Source of the DNA: Paenibacillus dokdonensis
Lineage (GTDB): Bacteria; Bacillota; Bacilli; Paenibacillales; Paenibacillaceae
Reading direction: 5' to 3'
NCBI RefSeq assembly: GCF_004916975.1
Contig: NZ_STGQ01000002.1
Span: 1,130,079 to 1,194,078, forward strand
DNA: 64,000 nt
This document shows positions 1-8,476 of the stretch, in pieces; positions within the stretch are counted from its first letter, which is position 1, and each line of letters opens with the position of its first letter. The translations under genes were made by a program, and so were the position numbers. The notes under the pieces are model-generated. The model was not told the DNA's origin. It searched no databases and worked only from the letters and a program-made list of their open reading frames with translations.

Positions 1-356
1 CCGGATGGAACGGTCTGGATTCCGGCGCGGATGCTCTCGGCAATAAAAGAAGCGGTATATACCATGAGTCCAATCGTGCCTGACGTGAAGCCGTCAAGCG
101 GAACGCCGAGCGACGGCAGCCCCAGGAAAAAGAAAAAGACGACGAGCAGCAGCGGAATGTTGCGGATAAACTCAACATAGGCCGTACCTATCCAGTTCAG
201 CGGCTTGACGGGTGATATGCGCATGACAGCAATAATCGTGCCAAGAATAAAGCTGCCGATGAGAGCGATGGCGCTGGATTCGATGGTATGGACGAACCCG
301 AGCAAAAAGCGGTCCCAATGATCAAACAGGATATGAATATTGAACCGACCTGTCAC
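1..356 (-). CDS. Amino acid ABC transporter permease, N-terminal part (truncated by window edge)
   Basis: Partial inner-membrane permease of the His/Glu/Gln/Arg/opine (HisM) family; only about 118 N-terminal residues are in the window. The reading frame starts at a GTG at 356-354, nine bases after GGAG (369-366); the ATG at 360-358 is in another frame that stops after 12 codons. The protein shows a first membrane segment (about residues 22-42), the family-typical segment EFIRNIPLLLVVFFFFLGLP, and TASFIAESIRAGIQ, which matches the conserved permease loop preceding the EAA-type ATPase contact. It lies downstream of the binding-protein gene and the glnQ-type ATPase gene on the same strand, so it is the membrane subunit of that importer. 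The polar amino acid family is secure; the exact substrate is not. Confidence 0.85.
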   Translation of the reverse strand, partial: MTGRFNIHILFDHWDRFLLGFVHTIESSAIALIGSFILGTIIAVMRISPVKPLNWIGTAYVEFIRNIPLLLVVFFFFLGLPSLGVPLDGFTSGTIGLMVYTASFIAESIRAGIQTVPS

Positions 357-443
357 ACATTTTCACTCCTTTCCCGGATATCGTGATCCGTAGGAAGGCA
401 AGAAGGGAAGGCAGGATGCCCTCCCGCTCAGGCTTGACTCCGG

Positions 444-1241
444 TTACTCCGGCTTCACGCCCATCCATTGCTCGTAAAGTTTGTCGTACTCTCCGCTGGA
501 TTTCATTTCCTTCAGCAGATCATTGACCTGTGCCACGAAATCCACATCGCCTTTTTTGACCGCGATGCCGTAAGGTTCATCGGTGAAGTTTCCACCTACC
601 AGAACGTAATTCGGGTCCTGCTGCTGCATGCCAAGGAGAATAGCATTATCCGTCGTAAGAACTTCTCCCTGCCCAGCCTTTAGTGCGGTAAATGCGTCCT
701 GATAATTTTCGAATTCCAGCACGTTGGCATCCGGTGCCTTTTCACGGATGTTTTTCGCCGAAGTTGATCCTTTGACTGTAAGCACCTTAACGCCTTTTTT
801 CAGATCCTGCAGGCCTTGAATCTCGCTTCCCTTTTTGACGAGAAGAGACTGCCCCGCTTTGAAGTATACGTCGCTGAAGTCCACCTGTTCTTTGCGCTCC
901 TCTGTAATGGTCATTGTGGCGATAATCAGGTCGATATCCCCGTTTTGAAGCAGAGGAATCCTGGTTTTTGAGGTAACTTCCTTCAGTTCCACTTTCGTTT
1001 CATCGCCAAAAATTTTCTTGGCGAGTGCCTTGGCGATATCGATGTCAAAGCCTTCGACCTTGCCTGAGGCGGGATCCTTCAGTCCGAAAAGCTTTGTGTC
1101 GTACTTTACACCGGCTATGACTTTACCGCGTGCTTTGATCGCATCTATTGTGCCAGATTCCTTCTTGCTGCCGCACCCAACGAATACCAAACAGACCGTC
1201 AGCAGCACTAGTAAAGCACTCAAACGTGATCTTTTCTTCAT
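444..1241 (-). CDS. Polar amino acid ABC transporter substrate-binding lipoprotein
   Basis: Extracellular solute-binding protein family 3 (SBP_bac_3), 265 aa. It has a lipoprotein signal with lipobox FVGC (Cys23), followed by a two-lobe binding domain over about residues 32-262. The segment PASGKVEGFDIDIAKALAKK, a TITEERKEQVDFSDVYF stretch and the ligand-contacting region around residues 90-115 are typical of glutamate/glutamine/aspartate binders (GlnH, PEB1). It would be lipid-anchored outside the membrane and deliver amino acid to the permease encoded next to it. It lies 36 bp downstream of the ATPase gene and upstream of the permease, all on the minus strand, so it is one operon. Substrate specificity between Glu, Gln, Asp and related amino acids cannot be settled by reading. 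Confidence 0.93.
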   Translation of the reverse strand: MKKRSRLSALLVLLTVCLVFVGCGSKKESGTIDAIKARGKVIAGVKYDTKLFGLKDPASGKVEGFDIDIAKALAKKIFGDETKVELKEVTSKTRIPLLQNGDIDLIIATMTITEERKEQVDFSDVYFKAGQSLLVKKGSEIQGLQDLKKGVKVLTVKGSTSAKNIREKAPDANVLEFENYQDAFTALKAGQGEVLTTDNAILLGMQQQDPNYVLVGGNFTDEPYGIAVKKGDVDFVAQVNDLLKEMKSSGEYDKLYEQWMGVKPE

Positions 1242-1277
1242 CTCTTTTCTACCCCTTTCAATATGTAAGTGCGCCGC

Positions 1278-2006
1278 CTAATGGCGGATCAGGCGGCTTA
1301 AGAACAATCGTGCACGCTCCTCGCGGGGCTGCTGAAAGAAAGTGGAGGCTGGAGCCTCTTCGACAATTTGTCCGTTGTCCATAAACACGATCCGGTCGGC
1401 TGCCTCCCTGGCGAAGCCCATTTCATGGGTGACGATCACCATGGTCATTCCTTCATGGGCCAATGCCCGCATAACATCCAGCACCTCGCCGATCATTTCC
1501 GGATCAAGGGCGGAGGTAGGCTCATCAAACAGCATGATTTTCGGCTTCATGGCGAGTCCCCGGGCGATGGCAACCCGCTGCTGCTGGCCTCCGGAGAGTT
1601 GGGACGGGTAGCTTTGGGCTTTGTCAGCAATACCGACACGGGTCAGATATGCCAGGGCTCGCTCTTCCGCTTCATCCTTGGACAATCCCAGTACCTTAAG
1701 GGGAGCGAGCGTGATATTGTCGATCACTTTTTTATGGGGATACAGGTTGAAATGCTGGAAGACAATGCCGATATCGCGGCGGAACCGGTTGATGTCTACT
1801 TTCTTGTCATGAAGCCGCGTATCATTGACGGTGAGCTCGCCGGAGGATATGGCTTCAAGACGGTTGATGCAGCGGAGGAGCGTGCTCTTTCCAGAGCCGG
1901 AGGGACCAATAATGACGACGACCTCGCCTTCCTCGATCTGAAGATTGATGTTTTGAAGAACCTGAAAGCTGCCGTAAGCTTTACATACTCCGCGGAACTC
2001 GATCAT
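1278..2006 (-). CDS. glnQ: Polar amino acid ABC transporter ATP-binding protein (GlnQ type)
   Basis: Cytoplasmic ATPase subunit, 242 aa, the usual size for GlnQ/HisP proteins. Walker [10 protein letters not shown] is at residues 34-42, the Q-loop region contains [13 protein letters not shown], the signature is [15 protein letters not shown], Walker B is [12 protein letters not shown], and the switch histidine lies in [14 protein letters not shown]. The FNLYPHK(T/K)V stretch is characteristic of the polar amino acid group. It is first in the minus-strand operon with the binding protein and permease. A plausible sigma-A promoter sits upstream at 2087-2115. The symbol reflects the family; the imported amino acid is inferred only as polar. 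Confidence 0.93.
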   Translation of the reverse strand: MIEFRGVCKAYGSFQVLQNINLQIEEGEVVVIIGPSGSGKSTLLRCINRLEAISSGELTVNDTRLHDKKVDINRFRRDIGIVFQHFNLYPHKKVIDNITLAPLKVLGLSKDEAEERALAYLTRVGIADKAQSYPSQLSGGQQQRVAIARGLAMKPKIMLFDEPTSALDPEMIGEVLDVMRALAHEGMTMVIVTHEMGFAREAADRIVFMDNGQIVEEAPASTFFQQPREERARLFLSRLIRH

Positions 2007-2086
2007 TTTTTGACCTCCCTTCGTGAGTCATTACGTCAGGCAGCTTGCACCTTGGACGATAGGTACATCTTTACAATATATTGCCG

Positions 2087-2115
2087 ATCTTATGGCATCA
2101 TGCTTGATTTGTCAT
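2087..2115 (-). promoter_or_regulatory. Candidate sigma-A promoter of the amino acid importer operon
   Basis: Reading the minus strand, ATGACA (2115-2110) and TAAGAT (2092-2087) are separated by 17 bp. They lie about 80 bp upstream of the glnQ-type start and downstream of the ycnI terminator, so a promoter is expected here. The match is moderate. Confidence 0.4.
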
Positions 2116-2151
2116 AAGATGTAATCGATTTTGTCCATTTAGAGCGGACAT

Positions 2152-2184
2152 GAAAAAGCCCGCACCTTTATCAGGCGCGGGCTC
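2152..2184 (-). terminator. Rho-independent terminator after ycnI
   Basis: On the minus strand GAGCCCGC (2184-2177) pairs with GCGGGC (2163-2158) and is followed by TTTTTC. It separates the copper pair from the amino acid importer operon. Confidence 0.85.
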
Positions 2185-2199
2185 GAATATACTTTCGGA

Positions 2200-2886
2200 T
2201 CAGCGTTTTCTCTTGGATAAAGCAGCAAACAATGAAATGATGGACAGGACAAGTGCAGCAATAGAAACCACAAGTGTGGCCGTTTGTACGCCACTGGAGG
2301 ACGAGCTATCCGCTGCTCCAGAAGCTGTATCTGCACTGCTTGAATTGTCCGTTTTTGGGTCTTGGTGATCCGCTGCAGCATCATGGCTGTGACCGGATGA
2401 CTCTGCTTCTTGACCAGCAACCGTCACGATCTTCGTGATGGAATGCGGAGATTCAGAGCCTTCATCACCGGTCCATTCCACAATGCTTCCATCCTTGTAG
2501 TACTGGAACGCATTCCAGGCTACGTCTGTTTCCTTTTCAGGATTGTGGGCCACGAAATTGAACTGCTGGAACTCCCCGGCATTGATGCCTTCAGCTGTCG
2601 CGTTCCAGGTAATGCTGCTGATTTTGCCGGCGCTGTCCTTTTCAGTGGTGATTTTCCAGTCCGGGATGGGCTGATACTGCATGAGCTCCACACCTTCAGG
2701 CACCTTTAATGTGACTTTGGTGGTCGCGATTTCTTTTTCAGACGGAATTTTGATGGTATAGGTCTCCCAGGCTCCAGGCTGGGATGAAGCAGGCTTCACG
2801 GTCACATGCGCGCTTGCGATGCCAGAGAACAGCAGCAGACCCGCCGCAGCGGTAGCGATAAACGGAAAACGTTTGGATATTTTCAT
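2200..2886 (-). CDS. ycnI: YcnI-family copper-binding membrane-anchored protein (DUF1775)
   Basis: 228 aa. A signal peptide ends at ASA (residues 24-26), so the mature chain begins with His27 in HVTVKPASSQPGAWETYT, as in Bacillus YcnI, where the N-terminal His helps bind Cu(II). The DUF1775 domain covers about 27-150 and includes the conserved PIPDWKITTEKD segment. A low-complexity His/Ser/Asp linker (about 162-198) contains SSGHSHDAAADHQD, a possible extra metal-binding stretch. A C-terminal membrane segment (about 205-222) ends in KRKR, which anchors the domain outside the cell. It follows ycnJ on the same strand, matching the Bacillus ycnKJI order, though no ycnK-type repressor gene is present. 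The role in copper acquisition or delivery is inferred from the family. Confidence 0.9.
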   Translation of the reverse strand: MKISKRFPFIATAAAGLLLFSGIASAHVTVKPASSQPGAWETYTIKIPSEKEIATTKVTLKVPEGVELMQYQPIPDWKITTEKDSAGKISSITWNATAEGINAGEFQQFNFVAHNPEKETDVAWNAFQYYKDGSIVEWTGDEGSESPHSITKIVTVAGQEAESSGHSHDAAADHQDPKTDNSSSADTASGAADSSSSSGVQTATLVVSIAALVLSIISLFAALSKRKR

Positions 2887-3037
2887 TAGATTGGTTTCTC
2901 TCCTTTGGTGAATCCGGTAAGGATTCTTTGTGTTTTTGATGGAGTCCGACTCGAGATATCATGGACAACACGCACAATGCCCATCACTAATCTTAGTAGC
3001 GAGTCGGAAATTTTAATATGATTCACAGTTTACGGTA

Positions 3038-4717
3038 TTAATGATTACCGACATGAATCACAATATCGGTATCCCAGGTTTCAAGCTTGTCGGTCAGCAT
3101 ATGCACATGAACATTCCATTTGCCTGCCATGCTGATCAAATCCTTGACTTTATAGCCTTCGGCTTTGCCTCCCGGCATGACGATCTCGTATTTACCCATA
3201 TCCATATCCAGGCTGGTCAGGGTGAGCTTGATTTGCTCGATTCCCTGCACCGGCTGCCCCTTGCTGTCTTGAACCTTCACTTCAAATTCGTTCACGCCTG
3301 TAATGTTCGGACTGATATCAAGCGAAATGACATTCTTGTTCTCGAGCGTCTGCGTTACATGCAGCGGACCGGGAGAAGCCATGGCAGTAGGCATATTGGT
3401 CAGCGCAGCCGCAAGCACCAAGGCGAGAATACCGACAGTGAGTTCCAGCCAGACACCTGCGCCATGGTTACGCTTTTCCTGCCGTCCGCGCAGCATGTTC
3501 CAGGCAGCCAGAAGCAGCATGATGAGAAGCAGGGCACATTTGGCCAGCAGCACCTTGCCGTACGGCGTATGAAACAGGGAATACCACGTTGGTACATACT
3601 GCAGGCTGCCGTATACTCCGCTGATCAGAATGAGGACCACGAAAACCGTTCCCCACAAACTGAATCGCCGGATAATGGCAAAATAACTTTTCTTTCGCTG
3701 CGCTGGCTCTGCCGGCAATGAGGCTTCCTTCGGCAGCAGGACTGCAAAGGCGAGCAGGCTGCCCAGCCAGAGGGATGCTGCACCCAGGTGGAGGAAGTCC
3801 ATAGCGATGCCAACGGCCTTGTGCTCAGAAGCGGCTGGATGGCCGATAAAGGATTTCGCCAGCAGCATAATCAGCATGAGCAGAAAGGCGACCGTTCCGG
3901 CGATGTACGTATTGTCTTTTTCCTTTATTTTCGGCACGGCAATAGCCAAGGCTATAATCAATACCAGCAGCAGGAGCTGGACAAGCCAGACTTCACCGAA
4001 GCTGGTAATCCTCAGCATTTTGAGCAGTAAGGACGGTTCAGACCATACACCGCTCCATCCGACGCCGGCATCAATCCCGGTCTGCTGCGGCAGACTGAGC
4101 AGGAAGCTTGCCGTGAGCACGGTGATATTGATCCACATGAGCTTGATGCTTCTGGTGGACCATGCCGGACGGCTGCCTGAACCTGCGGGAAGCAGATACA
4201 GCTGGAAGCAATAAATACCCGCGAGGAATGCGAGGCTGGTATAGAACAACCAGCGGATAATGATGAGATCAGCTCCGGGCCAGCCGGCAGACGAAGTTAC
4301 CGAGTGAGATCCATTACTGCTGCTGCCCCCGCTGCCTTCACCAATCTGAAACGAGAAAGTTCCTTCCACCGGATGACCGTCAGCGGATACGGCTTTCCAC
4401 TGTACGGCGTAAACGCCCTTTGGAAGATCAGGCTGCAAATCGGCCTCGAGCACGGAGGATTCACCTTCGGGAATCCGGCTTTCGCTGAGATTCACCGTTT
4501 TACCTGATGAGTCCGTAACCTTAATTGAATGAAAGGCCTTTTGGAGAGGCTCGTTAAAATAAATGTCCGCTTTGGACGGCGGCTGGGTCAGTACTGCATT
4601 TTCAGCAGGGGTAGATTTGACAATATAAGCGTGGGCGGAGGCGAGGCCTGGAACCAGCAGCACTCCTATAAGCATCACAGTCAGCCATGCTGATAAAAAA
4701 CCGATTTTTTTATTCAA
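3038..4717 (-). CDS. ycnJ: CopC-CopD fusion copper transport protein (YcnJ-like)
   Basis: 559 aa when started at the TTG at 4717-4715, chosen because AAGGTGAT lies just upstream; the longer ATG frame from 4780 would place 21 unlikely residues before the signal peptide. The signal peptide ends at ASA and the mature protein begins with His29 (HAYIVKSTPAENA), as in CopC, where the N-terminal His is a Cu(II) ligand. The CopC domain runs to about residue 127 and carries further His in FHSIKV and DGHPVEG. CopD-type membrane helices follow over about 150-440, with the His-containing MDFLHLGAASLWLGSLL motif, then an extracytoplasmic C-terminal domain (about 460-559). In Bacillus, YcnJ imports copper under limitation. 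It is operonic with ycnI. No clear CsoR or YcnK operator was seen upstream. Confidence 0.9.
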   Translation of the reverse strand: MNKKIGFLSAWLTVMLIGVLLVPGLASAHAYIVKSTPAENAVLTQPPSKADIYFNEPLQKAFHSIKVTDSSGKTVNLSESRIPEGESSVLEADLQPDLPKGVYAVQWKAVSADGHPVEGTFSFQIGEGSGGSSSNGSHSVTSSAGWPGADLIIIRWLFYTSLAFLAGIYCFQLYLLPAGSGSRPAWSTRSIKLMWINITVLTASFLLSLPQQTGIDAGVGWSGVWSEPSLLLKMLRITSFGEVWLVQLLLLVLIIALAIAVPKIKEKDNTYIAGTVAFLLMLIMLLAKSFIGHPAASEHKAVGIAMDFLHLGAASLWLGSLLAFAVLLPKEASLPAEPAQRKKSYFAIIRRFSLWGTVFVVLILISGVYGSLQYVPTWYSLFHTPYGKVLLAKCALLLIMLLLAAWNMLRGRQEKRNHGAGVWLELTVGILALVLAAALTNMPTAMASPGPLHVTQTLENKNVISLDISPNITGVNEFEVKVQDSKGQPVQGIEQIKLTLTSLDMDMGKYEIVMPGGKAEGYKVKDLISMAGKWNVHVHMLTDKLETWDTDIVIHVGNH

Positions 4718-5029
4718 TCCATCACCTTCTATAGTGGAGCCTTTGCAAAAATGAACAGATAAAGCTGCGTTTGCAAACATCCCGAGTTGTCTTTTATTGT
4801 GTACCCTTTAGCTTGGGGTTAGGCGTGAATGTAGTAACATTGTATTGCCTGTGCCCAAAAATTATTTTATAGCTGCTGCCTGCAGAAGAAAATGACCCGT
4901 GTGGGCTATTCGGTCTAAACTGAAGGCCTGACCGATGCGAGGCATAAGAGCCCAAACCCTGATTTTTCGGTATAATGGACAGCAAAAGAAGCCAAGACAA
5001 CCTATCGTAAAAAAAGGAGCGGATAGCCG
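4718..5029. other. Divergent intergenic region between ycnJ and the glycosylase gene
   Basis: About 310 bp. It holds an extended -10-like CGGTATAAT (4968-4976) suited to the plus-strand glycosylase gene, without a good -35. On the ycnJ side the only distinct element is a perfect 10-bp palindrome GTTTGCAAAC at 4769-4778 in the probable leader. No RNA gene or small ORF with a ribosome site was seen. Confidence 0.4.
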
Positions 5030-5404
5030 ATGCGTTTATGGCATGAAGCATTGATTTCCAAGCTGCCCCGCCCGCAGCTGCTGGGCCAGCACCGGGAATG
5101 CTGCGCGCTTCGCGGCAACGGCTGGAGCAAAAAACACGCCACCGTGAACTATGTGTTTGAACACAGTCCGATGATGCTGGTCCGCTATCATCAGCTCATT
5201 ATGGATGAAATGAAGAGCAGATCTTATAATGTGGACAATTTGTGGCAAAATCCGCTGTACCGAGGGAAATCCTGTGAACCATGGGCGGATCGGGAGTTGA
5301 CAGCATTGAATGAAGCAATGGCTTATCCGGAGCATAATGAGACTTATTTGCAGGAATGTTTGGATAATCTGGCTGGGAAAGGACTAGTAATTACCTATTT
5401 ATAA
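5030..5404 (+). CDS. Pyrimidine dimer DNA glycosylase family protein
   Basis: 124 aa. The protein begins MRLWHEALISKLPRPQLLGQ and continues with HRECCALRGNGW and KKHATVNYVF, which match the TIGR02328 / Pyr_excise-like family related to phage T4 endonuclease V. Members of that superfamily excise UV-induced pyrimidine dimers with the N-terminal amine as nucleophile. I did not verify the catalytic amine here, so activity is inference. The gene is complete, with AAGGAG at 5013-5018 upstream of the ATG, and stands alone between a divergent copper operon and a small orphan ORF. Its size is normal for this small-protein family. Many genomes list it only as a conserved hypothetical protein. Confidence 0.75.
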   Translation: MRLWHEALISKLPRPQLLGQHRECCALRGNGWSKKHATVNYVFEHSPMMLVRYHQLIMDEMKSRSYNVDNLWQNPLYRGKSCEPWADRELTALNEAMAYPEHNETYLQECLDNLAGKGLVITYL

Positions 5405-5549
5405 TATTAAATGGAAAATTATGATGTCCTATTTAGCTAACTTGGGTGGCATATTGGAGGAATCCGGAGCATCTTTCCGGCTGGCACCGTTCAGCGTCAC
5501 TCCTGCAAGCTCAGCTGTGTCAGGGATGGCTCAAGCATTTTCTGAACAT

Positions 5550-5578
5550 TTTCAATATTTTTCATAACGCTTTATAAT
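5550..5578 (+). promoter_or_regulatory. Candidate promoter of the 55-aa ORF
   Basis: TTTCAA (5550-5555) and TATAAT (5573-5578) are separated by 17 bp and lie about 50 bp upstream of the ORF. A small dyad, GAACTT/AAGTTC (5584-5601), lies between promoter and gene. Confidence 0.35.
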
Positions 5579-5631
5579 AATAAAGAACTTCCCGGCAAGT
5601 TCAAAAAACGATCCAGGAGTGATTTTATTTT

Positions 5632-5799
5632 ATGAGTCAAGCTGTATTGGAACGCCGTAGTGAACTGCTGAAAAAGAATATTCAACAACTGCTTATTCAG
5701 GATAACCAGCACGGAATCAGCCGCCAGGAAAGCATGTTTTTGCAGCAAATGATCAAAGAGCTGCATCAGACATCACATGAAATGAACGCCCACAACTAG
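5632..5799 (+). CDS. Small hypothetical protein, 55 aa
   Basis: A short ORF starting MSQAVLERRSELLKKNIQQL and ending HEMNAHN. Support for coding: an AGGAG site (5615-5619) upstream of the ATG, a promoter-like pair at 5550-5578, and a strong stem-loop directly after the stop (5837-5882). The sequence is rich in Gln, Leu, Glu and Lys and should form one or two amphipathic helices. It has no signal peptide or membrane segment. It resembles in size the small helical sporulation or kinase regulators of Bacillaceae, but the SQELD motif of Spo0E-type phosphatases is absent and I do not recognise a family. Confidence 0.6.
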   Translation: MSQAVLERRSELLKKNIQQLLIQDNQHGISRQESMFLQQMIKELHQTSHEMNAHN

Positions 5800-5836
5800 G
5801 ACTCTTTTTCTCCAGAAAATTTCATAGCCAATGAAC

Positions 5837-5882
5837 AGGGGCTGCCCACACTAGAATAATTTCTAGCGGTGTGGCAGCCCCT
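5837..5882. terminator. Long stem-loop terminator between convergent genes
   Basis: AGGGGCTGCC (5837-5846) pairs with GGCAGCCCCT (5873-5882), and the inner bases CACACTAGAA pair with TTCTAG plus GTGTG. It sits between the 55-aa ORF (plus) and the GGDEF/HD-GYP gene (minus) and probably serves both. Confidence 0.75.
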
Positions 5883-5889
5883 TTGGATT

Positions 5890-7746
5890 TTATAAGTTTG
5901 GAATAACATGCTCCTCGCGTGCGTGTACAGGTCCGGATTTGCCTTCGATATACTGGATGAACAGCTCGGATAGCTCAGGATCAAACTGGGTTCCAGAGCA
6001 AGCGCGAAGCTCCTTAACGGCTTCCTCTATGGATTTGGTAGCTTGGTAAGGGCGCTCGGAGGTCATCGCATCGAAGGAGTCAATGATGGTCAGCATACGG
6101 CATAGCAGCGGTATTTCAGCAGCTTTGTAGCCATGAGGATAGCCTGTGCCGTCGTACCTTTCATGATGCAGCTCGATATACGGGGCTAATTCTTTGAATT
6201 TGTCGTTGGTCATTGCCATTTCTTTGCCCCAGTTCACATGCTTTTTGACCACATCCCATTCCGTCAGGGTGAGCGAATCCCTTTTGTTCAGAATCTCCCA
6301 AGGAATCTCCAGCTTACCGATATCATGAATCAGGGCTCCAAGCACAAACTGCCTGCGCGTCACCGCATCGAGCTTAAGGAGAAGGCTCATGTCCATTGCA
6401 TAGCGGAAGACCCGCTTCGAATGCTTGAATGTGTTGATATCCTTGTAGAGGAATAGATTCAGCAGCTGCTCGATATCCCGCACATCCTGTGCAATTTCAA
6501 TTTCCTGCTCAAGAGGTACGGAGCTGCCATTAATGTAGGCAATATTTTTCCCCTGTTTTTTGGCATCATAGAGCGCTTGATCAGCCTGAAGCACGAACAT
6601 TGATTTGTCGTGAATATCAATGTGGTAACCGGAAATCCCTGCGGAAAAGGAGAGACAGGCATGCGGAAGGACTTCCACGCCCTCGAAGGGGGTGTCATTG
6701 ACTCTTTTTCGCAACGTGTTCACGAAGATAAGCGCTTCCTGCTCGGTATATCCGGGCATCAGCAGTGTGAATTCCTCTCCGCCATAGCGGGAAGCGGTAA
6801 TGCCAGCCTGGGCAGCCTCCTCTTTTAGAATCGATCCCAAGAGGCCAAGGAGCCTGTCCCCCTGCAAATGACCAAAATGATCGTTATAGCGTTTAAAGTC
6901 ATCAATATCGATCATGGCCAGTGAAAGGGGAGTACTCTCACTCCGGGCAAATTTGATTTCTTTTTCGAGAAGGCTTTCAAAATAGCTGTGATTAAATAGC
7001 CCCGTCCGCTGATCGCGGATGGCCCGTTCCTGGAGCTGCAGGTACATATCGAACAATTTTTTAAATAAATGAGACAGAAATATGCTGATCCCAAGGAATA
7101 AAATCAACCCGGTAATGCCGTTGTTCACGATCAGAATGGTCAGGACAAGCGACAGGATCAGAATGCACAGATAGACGAGCATCGATTCCTGGAGAAGCCC
7201 TTTTAGCATATGCAAAATGTCACTTTGGTCGATCATATAGTAGTAGATGCTAATACAGAGTACGTTCAGGGTGAAGTATATGATGAGCGCACCTACATAA
7301 GATAATAGATGACCATTTTGAAGCTGTCCGAGCTGCCCGCCGAGTCCGTGGAAAACCGTGCCGGCTCCGAAGATCATAATCGTATATATCGAAAAATTGG
7401 TCAGATGCTTCCACCAGGATACTTTCTGTTCAAACAAAGCAAATAAAAGCGAGCTTAGAAGCAGAAGCGCAAGTGCCGCCGGAGTACCAAAAATGAAGAG
7501 ACATGCCAGATAGACCGCCGAATCCATGGACTGTTTGCTACCTTCGGGGGGAATCTGGAAAGTATAAAAGTAGAGGATCAGAGATGCTGCGAACATGGAG
7601 CCTAGCAGCGCCCATTCATCAGGTGTGTAGTGGAAGGACAGATGTCTTATGCTGAATAAAAACAGGAAAGTGCCAAGTGTGCAGAACAAGAGGGCATTCA
7701 AGTTTTTCGGAATCCAGGACTTCGTAAACAGGTGTTTTTTTAACAT
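5890..7746 (-). CDS. Membrane protein with GGDEF and HD-GYP domains (c-di-GMP turnover)
   Basis: 618 aa with three parts. Residues 15-235 contain about seven or eight hydrophobic helices forming an integral membrane sensor. A GGDEF domain (about 245-405) has an intact RYGGEEF active-site loop (GGEEF at 322-326) and a DIDDFKRYNDHFGH metal-binding stretch, so it could make c-di-GMP. An HD-GYP domain (about 425-600) carries HDIGK at 474-478 and HHERYDGTGYP at 527-537, the hallmarks of c-di-GMP phosphodiesterases. Both active sites look complete, so the protein may be bifunctional, or one domain may act mainly as a sensor. It is monocistronic, converging on a shared terminator. The signal sensed by the membrane part is unknown. 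Confidence 0.93.
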   Translation of the reverse strand: MLKKHLFTKSWIPKNLNALLFCTLGTFLFLFSIRHLSFHYTPDEWALLGSMFAASLILYFYTFQIPPEGSKQSMDSAVYLACLFIFGTPAALALLLLSSLLFALFEQKVSWWKHLTNFSIYTIMIFGAGTVFHGLGGQLGQLQNGHLLSYVGALIIYFTLNVLCISIYYYMIDQSDILHMLKGLLQESMLVYLCILILSLVLTILIVNNGITGLILFLGISIFLSHLFKKLFDMYLQLQERAIRDQRTGLFNHSYFESLLEKEIKFARSESTPLSLAMIDIDDFKRYNDHFGHLQGDRLLGLLGSILKEEAAQAGITASRYGGEEFTLLMPGYTEQEALIFVNTLRKRVNDTPFEGVEVLPHACLSFSAGISGYHIDIHDKSMFVLQADQALYDAKKQGKNIAYINGSSVPLEQEIEIAQDVRDIEQLLNLFLYKDINTFKHSKRVFRYAMDMSLLLKLDAVTRRQFVLGALIHDIGKLEIPWEILNKRDSLTLTEWDVVKKHVNWGKEMAMTNDKFKELAPYIELHHERYDGTGYPHGYKAAEIPLLCRMLTIIDSFDAMTSERPYQATKSIEEAVKELRACSGTQFDPELSELFIQYIEGKSGPVHAREEHVIPNL

Positions 7747-8007
7747 GGCATCTTCTCCTGTCGTTCATGATGTGCTCAGAGGCTGAGGCCCGTACGTAAA
7801 ATAAAAAGTATGTATGGAAAAGGTTGCGCTAAATCAATATAAGTGAATCCGTATTCTTTACGCAAATATCCATATAAAATATTAAAGTGAACCTATGGCG
7901 ATAAGGAGAATTATTCGACTTGCAAATTGGAAATTCCTTCTAAAGAGAGTGGCTTTTTTCAAATTCAGGTATCTGGAAATGAGAAGAGAAAATTTGATGA
8001 TTATCAC

Positions 8008-8036
8008 TTGCATACCTACAGGGGGTATAGTATAAT
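8008..8036 (+). promoter_or_regulatory. csoR-copZ-copA promoter with overlapping CsoR operator
   Basis: TTGCAT (8008-8013) and TATAAT (8031-8036) are 17 bp apart. The spacer is occupied by ATACCTACAGGGGGTATA (8012-8029), a pseudo-inverted repeat with the G-tract typical of CsoR operators. Apo-CsoR would block the promoter and Cu(I) would release it. Confidence 0.8.
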
Positions 8037-8065
8037 GACGTTAGCGTCGATTAAAGGAGGAATGA

Positions 8066-8434
8066 ATGAAGATGATTGCTGAGACAAATCAGGAAAACCA
8101 TGACCAGGACAGTGCTGCTGCCCTTCCGGATGAGACCTGTATGACAGGCTGCAGTGAGCGGCATAGTCATCATTCCCAGCAAACGAAGAATAATCTCATT
8201 ACCCGCCTGAATCGCATCGAAGGACAAATCCGCGGCATCAAGGGCCTGATTGAGAGAGACACCTACTGCGATGATGTCCTGAACCAGATTTCCGCTATAC
8301 AGGCCGCTCTTAACGGAGTTGGGAAGCTGCTTCTCGAGAATCATATGAGGAGCTGCGTGGTGGAACGGATTGAGTCTGGAGACCATGCTGTGATTGATGA
8401 GTTACTGATTACGGTTAAGAAATTAATGAAATAA
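8066..8434 (+). CDS. csoR: Copper-sensing transcriptional repressor CsoR
   Basis: 122 aa, a DUF156 (metal-sensitive repressor) protein. The helical core starts at about residue 40 with NLITRLNRIEGQIRGIKGLI. The Cu(I) ligands of the family are present as Cys68 (RDTYCDD), His93 and Cys97 (ENHMRSC), the C-H-C pattern of copper sensors rather than nickel or formaldehyde sensors. The roughly 38-residue N-terminal extension is unusual in carrying two further Cys (residues 25, 29) and a His cluster (ERHSHH). The ATG at 8066 follows AAAGGAGG at 8053-8060; an ATG four bases earlier is out of frame. First gene of a copper efflux operon, with a CsoR-type operator in its promoter, so autoregulation is expected. 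Confidence 0.93.
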   Translation: MKMIAETNQENHDQDSAAALPDETCMTGCSERHSHHSQQTKNNLITRLNRIEGQIRGIKGLIERDTYCDDVLNQISAIQAALNGVGKLLLENHMRSCVVERIESGDHAVIDELLITVKKLMK

Positions 8435-8476
8435 TATCCCTTAGCAGGGATTGTACACCTTAAGGAGGAATATATC

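Noticed and set aside
1368-2117. 249-codon ORF antisense to the glnQ-type gene
   Set aside because: Shadow of the conserved ATPase on the other strand; no domain recognisable.
4769-4778. GTTTGCAAAC as a maltose-type operator
   Set aside because: It lacks the CAAACG core order of the mal sites and lies in the leader of a copper gene far from the locus; kept only as an unexplained palindrome.
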